NCBI GenBank assembly: GCA_011170285.1
Contig: DUEE01000007.1
Location: 134,318 to 182,740 of the forward strand
Reading direction: 5' to 3'
From: Dehalococcoidia bacterium
GTDB taxonomy: Bacteria > Chloroflexota > Dehalococcoidia > Dehalococcoidales > W498
Length of the DNA: 48,423 nucleotides
Below the pieces are notes generated by a model that was not told the origin of the DNA, searched no databases, and saw nothing but the letters and a program-made list of their open reading frames with translations. Position 1 is the first letter of the stretch. Each line of letters starts with the position of its first letter. Positions 32,928-40,560 of the stretch are shown piece by piece. The position numbers were made by a program, and so were the translations under genes.

Positions 32928-33934
32928 TGTTCGATTTTGGTTTTAGGCAATGCCTGAACAAAGGCTTGACTAAGAGCAACGAAGGCGTCAGAGTGGTAGC
33001 TTTCTATTGTGCCTTCATCACACAACCTGGCTAACTCTGGGTCTATGGGCAACTGCCCCAGAAAAGGGGCATTGGCTACCTGTGCCATCTCCTCTCCTCT
33101 ACTCTTGCCAAAGAGTTCAATTCGCTTATCTATTTCAGGTATGTACAGGTAGCTCATATTCTCAACTACACCCAGGATAGTTTTTTCCATCTTCTGCAAC
33201 ATATTCACTGCCTTTCTGACTACCATAGCTGTTAAGTCTTGAGGGGTAAAAACAATGATTACCCCAGATATAGGAAGTGTTTGCATCACCGTCAGAGAAG
33301 CATCGGCAGTGCCCGGGGGCAGGTCTACCACTAGGTAATCAAGTCTGCCCCAGACTACCTCTTCCCAGAACTGTGTAATAGCCTTAGAGATAAGAGGACC
33401 ACGCCAGATAACAGCATCATCCTCCTGGGGCAGGAGCAGGTTAATGGATATAATTTCTATCCCCGACCTCGTTACTACGGGTAGAATTCCGGTATCACTT
33501 CCACCAGGTCGAGTGGAGAGGCCAAACATTTTGGGGATGCTGGGACCGGTGATGTCAGCGTCTAGAATACCTACCTCGTTTCCCTGGTGATTGAGGGCAA
33601 CTGCCATAAGACTAGCTATCAGGGACTTACCCACTCCTCCCTTACCACTCATTACAGCAATGACATGGTTAATCTGGTTTAACTCTGTTAGCTTACACTC
33701 TATAAATTCTACCTCTACATTATTTACCTCGCGCAACCCCTCCACCACTGCCTTTGTCTTTGTCCTGACCCAGTCCTGGGCGCTCGAGCTCAATGCAGTA
33801 TTGGCAAGGGTAATCTTGACCATATCATTTATAACCTCAATCCCCCGTATCATATTTAATTGCACTATATTACGCCCTATCCCAGGAACAAGCACCTCAA
33901 TGAGCTCCTGCTCAATCTGTTTTTTCGTAGTCAT
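32924..33934 (-). CDS. mrp: Mrp/NBP35-type P-loop Fe-S carrier without the CPxC motif
   Basis: 336 residues from ATG 33934, with AAGGAAG ten bases upstream. An N-terminal MIP18/DUF59 domain (about 1-80) is fused to the ParA-like ATPase: VMSGKGGVGKSLIAS (about 95-109), GILDADITGPSIPKMFGL, LVVDLPPGTADASLT. These proteins carry or insert Fe-S clusters. The usual CPxC at the dimer interface is replaced: ENMSYLYIPEIDKRIELFG, with Ile at both Cys positions. It is therefore either a non-cluster-binding subfamily or binds differently. The operon partner is a radical SAM protein. Confidence 0.9.
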   Translation of the reverse strand: MTTKKQIEQELIEVLVPGIGRNIVQLNMIRGIEVINDMVKITLANTALSSSAQDWVRTKTKAVVEGLREVNNVEVEFIECKLTELNQINHVIAVMSGKGGVGKSLIASLMAVALNHQGNEVGILDADITGPSIPKMFGLSTRPGGSDTGILPVVTRSGIEIISINLLLPQEDDAVIWRGPLISKAITQFWEEVVWGRLDYLVVDLPPGTADASLTVMQTLPISGVIIVFTPQDLTAMVVRKAVNMLQKMEKTILGVVENMSYLYIPEIDKRIELFGKSRGEEMAQVANAPFLGQLPIDPELARLCDEGTIESYHSDAFVALSQAFVQALPKTKIEQ

Positions 33935-34014
33935 TAACAATCACTTCCTTTCTATCACTTTGTAAGAGTCCAGCATTGGCATTTTTACATTTTGGCTCTA
34001 AGCTATGGCTAGTG

Positions 34015-34734
34015 TCAGGCGTTGTTCTTTTCCCTCCTCTCCACATTTAGCTTCACGCCTAGGAATGCACCGAAGGGGTTGTTAGCGTAAGGCATGAGCC
34101 TGTCGAACCGACGCATATATTTATGCCAGCTTGGTGGGAGAAATAAGGTACCCCGCCACTCAAGAGGTACCTTACCGATTGCTCTTCTGACCATTGCCTC
34201 TATCTCCCAGATGCTGTAAAACTTTGCTTGGTTATAAATGGAGCCCCGAAATTTACCCTTGGTTCGGCGATTTACTGCCAGCAGTGAAATTTTATTTAAG
34301 ATGCCTAAATAAATTTGAGCACGCGCCACCCGACCTGCTTCCTTGAGTACTTTGGTCGGGTCATTAACAAACTCTAACACGGTGATTAAAGTAACAATGT
34401 CAAAAGAATCATTATCAAATGGGAGTACCTCAGCGTGCCCCCAGTAGAGTTCAGCCTCGGTTCCAATCTTCTTGGACGCTATAGCCAACATTGGCTTAGA
34501 CGCATCAATGCCAGCAGCCTTCAGTCCTAATCCCTTGAAGAAAGCCAGATTATGTCCGGTACCACAGCCGATATCAAGTATCCTCTGACCTGATTTAGGT
34601 TTGACTAGCTTGAGAAACAAATCTTTTTCTAAGGTATCGGCGTACTGCCCTTCTGGTGTCTGATACCAAAGCTCATATTGCGCAGCCCGGTCATTAAAGA
34701 GCGCCTTATCCATCATTGAATTATATACCATCAA
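34015..34734 (-). CDS. Class I SAM-dependent methyltransferase
   Basis: Up to 239 residues. Motif I ILDIGCGTGHNLAFF (about 53-67), AAGIDASKPML, motif II-like SFDIVTLITVLEFVNDP, and KVLKEAGRVA. The C-terminal half (LPPSWHKYMRRFDRLMPYAN) has no known label. It overlaps the upstream DnaJ-domain gene by 14 bp; starts at 34734, 34731, 34716 or 34713 are all possible. Substrate unknown; context suggests a cofactor or protein target linked to the Mrp/MinD operon. Confidence 0.85.
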   Translation of the reverse strand: MMVYNSMMDKALFNDRAAQYELWYQTPEGQYADTLEKDLFLKLVKPKSGQRILDIGCGTGHNLAFFKGLGLKAAGIDASKPMLAIASKKIGTEAELYWGHAEVLPFDNDSFDIVTLITVLEFVNDPTKVLKEAGRVARAQIYLGILNKISLLAVNRRTKGKFRGSIYNQAKFYSIWEIEAMVRRAIGKVPLEWRGTLFLPPSWHKYMRRFDRLMPYANNPFGAFLGVKLNVERREKNNA

Positions 34735-35023
34735 ACCAACCGTAATGGTATTTCCTCAGGTACTCATCGTGTGAATATGTTCTTCTCACATCTTCTTCAC
34801 CAAAGGAATAGCTATAGTCAGTAAAATATTTCATTATTAGCTCATACGCCTCATTCATCCTTTTCATCATCTCCTCACATTTCGCCCTATCTATCTCTTT
34901 GCACCTATCGGGATGATAGCGATTAGCTAGCATCTTATAGGCTGCTTTCACCTGCTTTAAGGTGGCCGCTTCCCCTAAGCCTAGCAGTCGTCGTGCTTCA
35001 TCTATTTGGTCAGAATTAGCCAT
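34721..35023 (-). CDS. Short DnaJ-domain protein
   Basis: 100 residues. A single J domain: EARRLLGLGEAATLKQVKAA, then KMLANRYHPDRCKE with the HPD motif (about 35-37), and a C-terminal segment rich in Tyr and Asp without zinc fingers. Such stand-alone J proteins deliver clients to Hsp70. In an Fe-S/cofactor operon an HscB-like role is tempting but not shown, because the HscB client domain is absent. Confidence 0.85.
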   Translation of the reverse strand: MANSDQIDEARRLLGLGEAATLKQVKAAYKMLANRYHPDRCKEIDRAKCEEMMKRMNEAYELIMKYFTDYSYSFGEEDVRRTYSHDEYLRKYHYGWFDGI

Positions 35024-35025
35024 AT

Positions 35026-35331
35026 CTAATGTCTTAACCCTCTTGTCAGTGATTCCATTTTGCTGCTGATACTTAAAAGCTTATCTCGCCGGTCGTCAAT
35101 CTTAATTGTAGTGACTACCCTCATAATTCCGGCATTGAAGACAGCCTCGTGCATTTTCCGAGCTAAAGTCAAGCCCCTCTCTAAATCACCCTCAATAATT
35201 GTTCCCATTGCTGTTAAGTCATACTTTATGTCTTTCTCTCCCTCAAGTATCTTCACTGCCTGGGTTATATACTGGCTAACTGAAGGTGTTGGCGTCCCTA
35301 TAGGAACTATACTTATTTCAACCAATGCCAT
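35026..35331 (-). CDS. MTH1187-family thiamine-binding protein
   Basis: 101 residues from ATG 35331, with GAGGTC upstream. DUF77/YqgV fold: MALVEISIVPIGTPTPSVSQ, YDLTAMGTIIEGDLE and VVTTIKIDDRRDK. Small tetrameric proteins of this family bind thiamine or other ligands; their use is not settled. The DnaJ gene starts 2 bp after its stop. Confidence 0.88.
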   Translation of the reverse strand: MALVEISIVPIGTPTPSVSQYITQAVKILEGEKDIKYDLTAMGTIIEGDLERGLTLARKMHEAVFNAGIMRVVTTIKIDDRRDKLLSISSKMESLTRGLRH

Positions 35332-35358
35332 TTGTTTAGACCTCAACTTAAATAAATA

Positions 35359-35757
35359 TTAATGGAGGCGCTCCATTAGATTGGTTAGTTTGCCATCTAA
35401 ATAGAGCTGCACTGCTTCATCAATGCTGTCTACATCGGTAACTATAGGCGTAATGTTGTAGCTTTGCATAGCCTCATAGGCTCCCCAGCCCATACCTCCA
35501 GCAAGGATGACCTGGCAGTCAGAGATAGTATCAATCATGCTTTCGTGCCTTACCTGTGAGCCAGCATCGTAGCCGTGGCGCTGACCAGGAGCTAAATCAG
35601 GGGGGTGGTGGGCAGCAAAGGTGTTATGTCCAGTCTTGGCTCGTGTCTCTTTGCTCACAATCTTACCATCCTCCACTGATACCACCATAAAGAGTGAGGC
35701 TCGACCGAAGTGCTGGCTTATTTTAATTTCGTCATCTGATATGACTGCAATCTTCAT
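35359..35757 (-). CDS. NifX/NifB-like (dinitrogenase iron-molybdenum cofactor) domain protein
   Basis: 132 residues. MKIAVISDDEIKISQHFGRA and ILAGGMGWGAYEAMQ are typical of the DiNase FeMo-co biosynthesis/ORP domain. Here HHPPDLAPGQRHGYDAGSQV, an insert rich in His, could add a metal site. ORP proteins of sulfate reducers, with the same domain, bind Mo-Cu clusters and work with paired MinD ATPases; the same association is seen here. No nif genes are present. Confidence 0.88.
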   Translation of the reverse strand: MKIAVISDDEIKISQHFGRASLFMVVSVEDGKIVSKETRAKTGHNTFAAHHPPDLAPGQRHGYDAGSQVRHESMIDTISDCQVILAGGMGWGAYEAMQSYNITPIVTDVDSIDEAVQLYLDGKLTNLMERLH

Positions 35758-35833
35758 AGTTTCCTCCTAACTTTTACTAACCGGCTATCTCCTTAGTTGA
35801 AAACTTCGGCTCAAGGTCAATTGGTTCCACCTT

Positions 35834-36697
35834 TCACCTGTTTTCAAGTAATCTTAAAATAGATTGCCATAATCCCTTTATTTGTTGCGTAACACTATTA
35901 TTACTATACTCCACCACTGGCAGTCCCCGCACGAGTGCCTCGGTTACTACATTATCAAAGGGAATTCTAGAGGCAACCTCTATTCCCTGGCTGTGACAGT
36001 AGCTTTCAATTTGGTGACTATTATCTTCATTAAGGTCATATTTGTTAATACATACTATAACCGGGATACTGAAGTGCTGGCAAACGCTAATAGCTCTATC
36101 CAAGTCTTGTATCCCGGACAGGGTTGGTTCAGTGACGATAATCGCTAGATTTACCCCAGATATGGAGGAGATAACAGGGCAGCCAATACCCGGTGGACCA
36201 TCACTTAATATATAGTCAACCCCTTGGTTTTCAGCAATGAATTTAGCCTGTTGCCTGACTGTGGCTACCAGTTTTCCTGAGTTTTCCTGGGCTATGCCCA
36301 ATCTAGCGTGGACCAGTGTTCCATATTTGGTATCGGAAGTGAACCTGGTTCCTGATAGATTCTCCTGCATAGTGATAGCCTCTTCAGGACAGATGTGGTA
36401 GCAGAAGCCACAGCCCTCACAAGAGATAGTATTAACCTGGAATCCATTTATGGCATCAAATCGGCACAAATTCTGACACAGACCGCACTGGGTACACTTA
36501 TCTCTATCTATAACTGCCTTATGTCCGCTCCAGAACTCCTGCCTTTCCTGAATAACCGGCTGGAGGAGGAGGAATAGGTCAGCAGCATCAACATCACAGT
36601 CCACCATTACCTTGCTTTTGACCAAGACAGCCAGGGAGGCGACAATGGTAGTTTTACCAGTGCCTCCCTTGCCACTAATAACCACGATCTCCTTCAT
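35834..36697 (-). CDS. MinD/ParA-type ATPase with inserted ferredoxin domain (first of two)
   Basis: 287 residues. Deviant Walker A ISGKGGTGKTTIVASLA (about 7-23). A two-cluster ferredoxin insert follows: CTQCGLCQNLCRFDAI and CEGCGFCYHICPEEAI (about 67-110), then DGPPGIGCPVISSISG and a dimer-forming ATPase core. Such pairs accompany NifX/ORP proteins in anaerobes and are presumed to load or move metal or Fe-S cofactors. It is 6 bp downstream of its paralog. Confidence 0.9.
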   Translation of the reverse strand: MKEIVVISGKGGTGKTTIVASLAVLVKSKVMVDCDVDAADLFLLLQPVIQERQEFWSGHKAVIDRDKCTQCGLCQNLCRFDAINGFQVNTISCEGCGFCYHICPEEAITMQENLSGTRFTSDTKYGTLVHARLGIAQENSGKLVATVRQQAKFIAENQGVDYILSDGPPGIGCPVISSISGVNLAIIVTEPTLSGIQDLDRAISVCQHFSIPVIVCINKYDLNEDNSHQIESYCHSQGIEVASRIPFDNVVTEALVRGLPVVEYSNNSVTQQIKGLWQSILRLLENR

Positions 36698-36703
36698 CTT
36701 TGT

Positions 36704-37558
36704 TTAACCTTTAGTCTGGAGTGCTACCTGCTCAATATCATTATAAAGCTTGAGGAATGCTTCCTGCCACTGTGGCATTCCCTCTACTAAAGTAATCCCC
36801 TGAGAGTATAGTCGGGCAATATCAATATCTAGCGGTATCCGCAGCAGAATGGGGATGCCTTCCTCGCGGCAATACTCCTTAACCTTACTATCTCCGCTAC
36901 CATCTCGGTTAATAACTACACCACAAGGAATATTCAGCTTGTTCACCATATCTACCGCCAGAGCCAGGTCATTGAGACCGAAGGGAGTAGGTTCAGTCAC
37001 CAGCAAGCAGAAATCACTACCCTTTACCGCTTCAACCACTGGGCAGGATGTTCCCGGGGCAACATCAATAATGGACAGCCTTTCACGGTTGATATGCTTT
37101 TTTACCTCCCTGATTATATGAGGAGCCACAATCTCACCTATAGTAAGCTTACCCTCAACGAATTCAATCCCTTCTGCCCAGCCTGTCTCCAGGATTCCCA
37201 CCTCCTTATTTATCTCGGTGAGAGCATTTTCAGGGCAGAGATAAGAGCAGGCACCACAGCCATGGCAAAGCTCGGGGAAAACCAAAACATTGCTGGGGGA
37301 AACAGAGATAGCATTATAGGCACAGACCTCAGCACACTTACCGCAATAGGTGCACCTCTCCCCATCTAGTTGGGGGATAGGGATAGAAACCGTCTCCTCA
37401 TATCTAAATGACGGCTTTAGAAAGATATAAGAATTAGGCTCCTCTACATCACAGTCGAGAAGCTGCACTGCTTTCTTATTTTCTAGCGATAAAGCCAAAC
37501 TAGTTGCGACTAAGGTTTTCCCAGTACCACCCTTTCCACTGGCAACAGCTATTATCAC
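36704..37558 (-). CDS. MinD/ParA-type ATPase with inserted ferredoxin domain (second of two)
   Basis: 284 residues, paralogous to the next gene. Walker A ASGKGGTGKTLVATSLA, ferredoxin insert CTYCGKCAEVCAYNAI and CHGCGACSYLCPENAL (about 68-112), then DVAPGTSCPVVEAVKG. The pair likely forms a heterodimer. The start follows the decayed zinc-ribbon gene by 1 bp. Confidence 0.9.
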   Translation of the reverse strand: MIIAVASGKGGTGKTLVATSLALSLENKKAVQLLDCDVEEPNSYIFLKPSFRYEETVSIPIPQLDGERCTYCGKCAEVCAYNAISVSPSNVLVFPELCHGCGACSYLCPENALTEINKEVGILETGWAEGIEFVEGKLTIGEIVAPHIIREVKKHINRERLSIIDVAPGTSCPVVEAVKGSDFCLLVTEPTPFGLNDLALAVDMVNKLNIPCGVVINRDGSGDSKVKEYCREEGIPILLRIPLDIDIARLYSQGITLVEGMPQWQEAFLKLYNDIEQVALQTKG

Positions 37559-37559
37559 C

Positions 37560-37760
37560 TTATCTCCTCACCATCTTTCTGCCAACTTGAGGGCAGAGCA
37601 GGTTATAGTAGGGAGTCGCTGCTTGATGATGAACTCTTACTCCACAGTTGGAGTAGAAATAATCCCCGCCGGCTCCACTTCCGGCACTCATGTTTCTAAT
37701 CCTACCACTACCACTTTCGCCTCGTCCAACGCATCTTCTTGTTCTATCCCTTCTAATCAT
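37560..37760 (-). CDS. Degenerate Gly-rich zinc-ribbon mini-protein
   Basis: 66 residues. The layout (RRDRTRRCVGRGESGSGRIR, then GAGGDYFYSNCGVRVHHQ and LLCPQVGRKMVRR) matches small Gly-rich ribbons often found with MinD/NifX/DUF134 genes, which I recall as reading GGYCVCPKCGYRxPHQ...CPKCGxPMVR. Here the first Cys pair is lost (DYFYSNCG) and the last knuckle has Val for Cys (CPQVG). It is probably inactive or repurposed. It is kept in frame and tightly packed in the operon. Confidence 0.55.
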   Translation of the reverse strand: MIRRDRTRRCVGRGESGSGRIRNMSAGSGAGGDYFYSNCGVRVHHQAATPYYNLLCPQVGRKMVRR

Positions 37761-37792
37761 AATAGTACTTCCAATAAAGAACCGACCGCTCC

Positions 37793-38017
37793 TTACTTCA
37801 TTGACGGCAGTTTACAAGTGCTTGTGCTACAACTGAGGCAACTTATTTGCGAAGGTTCAGTTGTGCTTAAGACCTGGCCGTAGAATGCAGAAAGAAGCCG
37901 TCTCGGATTTTGAGCATCGCATTTATAGTAATGTAATTTAGAGCCGTCCTCACTAATGGATTGGCGAACCTCCAACTTCTCTCGACACGGGGTACACTGG
38001 AATTCATAGACTGGCAT
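37793..38017 (-). CDS. FmdB-like putative regulatory zinc-ribbon protein
   Basis: 74 residues. MPVYEFQCTPCREKLEVRQS is the FmdB-family opening with the first CxxC (Cys 8, 11). The second knuckle has only one Cys (YYKCDAQNPRRLLSAF), and the Ser/Cys-rich tail CLSCSTSTCK is family-like. FmdB was first noted with methanogen formylmethanofuran dehydrogenase genes; the function is unknown. The altered second knuckle suggests relaxed constraint, as in the adjacent small genes. Confidence 0.7.
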   Translation of the reverse strand: MPVYEFQCTPCREKLEVRQSISEDGSKLHYYKCDAQNPRRLLSAFYGQVLSTTEPSQISCLSCSTSTCKLPSMK

Positions 38018-38020
38018 AAC

Positions 38021-38143
38021 CTATTCGTCCTTCGATTCTTTCAAAGCCTTTAATTCCGCGGCTAGCTTGCGAATAGGACAATCTTCACTACAAGTCGCTT
38101 GACCACACTTAAAACAAAGATAGCTTATCGCATTAAGAGCCAT
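38021..38143 (-). CDS. 40-residue four-Cys mini-protein
   Basis: Not listed by usual length cut-offs. GAGGAGGAGATATAT precedes the ATG. The sequence opens MALNAISYLCFKCGQATCSE and continues DCPIRKLAAELKALKESKDE. Cys 10, 13, 18 and 22 give C-x2-C-x4-C-x3-C, followed by a charged helix. It could hold zinc or a [4Fe-4S] cluster. It ends 3 bp before the FmdB-like gene start, so co-translation is likely. No family recognised. Confidence 0.65.
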   Translation of the reverse strand: MALNAISYLCFKCGQATCSEDCPIRKLAAELKALKESKDE

Positions 38144-38193
38144 ATATATCTCCTCCTCGCTCACTTCCTTACCTGAGTATTTCCAGATGGGCA

Positions 38194-38367
38194 CTATACT
38201 CTTCCCCTTTCCATTTTTTTCTTCCTTTCCAAATGTTCAATCTGGCGCTGGATATCAGTTAATTGTTGCGCTAGCATCTACGATTGGGTTTTGGTTGTCT
38301 CCAGCTCTTGTTCCAGGTTTGTCGGATGGAATGCCGGTCCAGCCATAGCCATCATCCCGTCCTCCAT
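38194..38367 (-). pseudogene. DUF5320-like gene with an in-frame TAG
   Basis: 58 codons with a TAG at codon 30 (38278-38280). Before it: MEDGMMAMAGPAFHPTNLEQ, ELETTKTQS. After it, in the same frame: MLAQQLTDIQRQIEHLERKK, KMERGRV. This is the Met/Gly segment and C-terminal coiled coil of the DUF5320-type proteins that usually accompany NifX/DUF134 genes. The Gly-rich N-terminus is also shortened. The second half has its own Met but no convincing ribosome-binding site. Confidence 0.6.
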
Positions 38368-38390
38368 TCCTCTCCTCTACCTCTACTTCA

Positions 38391-38759
38391 TCACATTCCC
38401 ATGCCAAAGTGGGTGCTTACGGTAGGTTGTGGGATAGCTTGGAATTTATCTGATTTGTAGTCCTGGACGACGTCGCGAATTTTACCGGAAACGCCAGTTA
38501 TTACCTGGATTCCAGCCGCAGATAATACCTGGTAGGCATTGGGGCCACAATGACCAGTAAGCACCACCTGCACCCCTGACTTGACAATCATTTGCCCAGT
38601 AGCTATGCCAGCCCCTCCGCCAATAACTATGCTTGAATTTTGTATGGATTCAAATTGCATCGTGTCCGGGTCAAGAATAAGATAATACTGGCATCTACCA
38701 AAGCGGGGGTCTACCTCAGCATCAAGGCTTGGACTGTTGGCTGATATAGCAATTTTCAT
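38391..38759 (-). CDS. NifX/NifB-like (dinitrogenase iron-molybdenum cofactor) domain protein
   Basis: 122 residues. MKIAISANSPSLDAEVDPRF, GRCQYYLILD and VVLTGHCGPNAYQVLSAAGI are the family's standard features, the GHCGPNA loop holding His and Cys that may bind the cluster. The C-terminus ends HFGMGM. It follows the DUF134 regulator by 2 bp. A second, more divergent copy is at 35359-35757. Confidence 0.92.
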   Translation of the reverse strand: MKIAISANSPSLDAEVDPRFGRCQYYLILDPDTMQFESIQNSSIVIGGGAGIATGQMIVKSGVQVVLTGHCGPNAYQVLSAAGIQVITGVSGKIRDVVQDYKSDKFQAIPQPTVSTHFGMGM

Positions 38760-38761
38760 AC

Positions 38762-39178
38762 TTATCCCTCCTTCAGTTCTAGGTCAAGCATCCTGTTCTC
38801 AATCTGCTCAGAGTGAGGAATAGCCGTCATTGTTTTAGCAGGCATATCCCCTTGATGGCCAGAATTGAGACATCGGAAAGGGATGGGAGCCATCTCAAAG
38901 TTGCCACCATCAATTCTAATCGCCTTGCCATTAATCAGCGACTCAGCTACTTTCTTTCTAGCTGAACCCAGTACCCTGTGGAAGGTAGGACGTGAGATGT
39001 GCATCCGTTGGGCGCATTCTTCCTGCTCCAACCCTTCCAGGTCTTTAAGCCGGATAGCTTCAGCCTCCTCCACAGAAAGGCATACCTCCTTGAGTAAGCG
39101 AAGAGGTACTCCCGCTGGCTTAAAGTATGTTATCTGTGGCATAAAACTAACACAGCGCCATTTAGTTGGTCTAGGCAT
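38762..39178 (-). CDS. DUF134 family DNA-binding protein
   Basis: 138 residues. PRPTKWRCVSFMPQITYFKP is the family's N-terminal signature, followed by a sigma-70 region 4-like helix-turn-helix (SVEEAEAIRLKDLEGLEQEE, then CAQRMHISRPTFHRVLGSAR). It probably regulates the operon it heads. An inverted repeat lies 22 bp upstream of its start. Confidence 0.93.
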   Translation of the reverse strand: MPRPTKWRCVSFMPQITYFKPAGVPLRLLKEVCLSVEEAEAIRLKDLEGLEQEECAQRMHISRPTFHRVLGSARKKVAESLINGKAIRIDGGNFEMAPIPFRCLNSGHQGDMPAKTMTAIPHSEQIENRMLDLELKEG

Positions 39179-39199
39179 GATTAGTATTTCCTTTGAATA

Positions 39200-39215
39200 A
39201 TGAACTTATGTTCAT
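39200..39215. promoter_or_regulatory. Inverted repeat ATGAAC-TTAT-GTTCAT upstream of the DUF134 operon
   Basis: Six-bp perfect arms around TTAT, extendable to 8 bp with one mismatch, 22 bp before the DUF134 start. Candidate operator for that regulator or another dimeric protein. Confidence 0.45.
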
Positions 39216-39341
39216 AATAACAAATTATTTTATTACTGTCAAGGGCTAGTCTATTCCCTGTTATTGCTATGCTTTACGCTCGCGTGCAGCCAAATATCGC
39301 CAGTAAACAATGACCGGTACCCTGAACAGGAGGGAGTGAGC

Positions 39342-39605
39342 ATGACGGACAAAGTGATTAAAACTGATGAGGAGTGACGGCAGCTACTTACATCAGAACA
39401 GTACCAGGTTACGCGCAAGAAGGGAACCGAACCACCGTTTTCAGTCAAGGAATATGACTTCAGAGAAAAGGGTATCTTCAGATGCATATGCCTTAGGTGC
39501 GGTGCGCACCTTGGACATGTGTTCAAAGATGGGCTGCAACTTACCGGCCTTTGCCATTGCATCAATTCCGTGGCATTATACTTGGTGAGAACTACGGAGG
39601 ACTAG
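39342..39605 (+). pseudogene. msrB: Methionine sulfoxide reductase B pseudogene
   Basis: An AGGAGGGAG site precedes the ATG. The frame runs MTDKVIKTDEE, then TGA at codon 12 (39375-39377) where MsrB usually has Trp, then [20 protein letters not shown] and [37 protein letters not shown]. All of it is in one frame to the TAG. The centre of the enzyme (roughly from the first CxxC to the second, including the GTGWPSF region) is missing by an in-frame deletion, and the active-site CINS follows. The identity is clear, and the gene cannot be functional. Confidence 0.85.
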
Positions 39606-39636
39606 GGTGGAGATGGGAATTTTGACCAGAGAATAC

Positions 39637-40545
39637 CTATCCTTTTGAGAACACACCCAGTGCCTCCCTTATTGCTGCAAACTTGAGGTCAAACAGTGCC
39701 GACATTTCAACCCCCATTCCATATCCACAGCGGTCACAGATGCCTTCCCGGCTGCCTGGACACTCGCTTGACAGTGCACCACTAGGCAGAAAAAAGCTAG
39801 AAATCCAGCATTGCTTCTTCCAGTTGTTGGAATAAAAGAGCTTTAACCCAGCTACAGAATTAATAATCTGAAAGCCCTGCTTCTTCAATCGGATGATTAC
39901 ATGAATTACCTCCCGCCGCTGCTCCCAGGGCAGAAACAGGTCTTCAACGCCACGGTGCGGGGTGTGAAAATTCAGTGATATCGCGCGAAAGCCTGTGCTT
40001 CGAGCCACCATCTTGATTACATCCTCAACCACCATATAATTTAACCGGTTTATTACCATATTGGCATGAATGCGGGGGTGAGAGGAACAGGCGACATTCT
40101 TCATCATTCGGTCAAAGCAACCAACCCCTCTAATTTCATCATGTATTTCCCTTGTCCCATCCACACTTACCCAGATAAGGTCTGCGCTGGAGTTAATCGG
40201 CAGAGTTCCGTTAGTAGTAAAGCTAGTAGCAAAAAAGCCTATTTTTTTGGATACCTGAATAAGGTGTTCAATAGAGTAATCCCCATCTCTCCACAGCAGC
40301 GGCTCCCCTCCCTCAAAGTGGATAATGCGCGCTCCGGTATTATAGCAATACCTCAGTATTGGCAATAGCTTGGAGAACTTGAAATCCTCTGCTTTCAGTA
40401 AGCCTGAGCCAATAGCTTTGGCGACAAGACAGTGCTTGCAGTTAAGATTGCATCTTGTGGTAACGGAAACAACTGATTGAAGGGGAATTCTCTTCCCCAG
40501 GAGACGGCACTTCAAGTACCACCAGCCGTAGTAAAGTAATTTCAC
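39637..40545 (-). CDS. Radical SAM protein paired with a UbiA-type prenyltransferase
   Basis: 302 residues from a GTG. The [4Fe-4S] motif is in SVTTRCNLNCKHCLVAKA (about 27-44), followed by IIHFEGGEPLLW and DLIWVSVDGTREIHDEIRG. A C-terminal Cys-rich part (QCWISSF, SSECPGSREGICDRCGYGM, about 245-280) is SPASM-like and may hold a second cluster. It lies 15 bp downstream of the UbiA-family gene on the same strand, suggesting a joint lipid or quinone modification path. Substrate unknown. Confidence 0.85.
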   Translation of the reverse strand: MKLLYYGWWYLKCRLLGKRIPLQSVVSVTTRCNLNCKHCLVAKAIGSGLLKAEDFKFSKLLPILRYCYNTGARIIHFEGGEPLLWRDGDYSIEHLIQVSKKIGFFATSFTTNGTLPINSSADLIWVSVDGTREIHDEIRGVGCFDRMMKNVACSSHPRIHANMVINRLNYMVVEDVIKMVARSTGFRAISLNFHTPHRGVEDLFLPWEQRREVIHVIIRLKKQGFQIINSVAGLKLFYSNNWKKQCWISSFFLPSGALSSECPGSREGICDRCGYGMGVEMSALFDLKFAAIREALGVFSKG

Positions 40546-40560
40546 TTCTTTACCTTATCT

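Noticed and set aside
37587-37883. 98-residue plus-strand ORF over the zinc-ribbon and FmdB-like genes.
   Set aside because: Low-complexity Ser/Thr-rich shadow antisense to two minus-strand genes that fit the operon.
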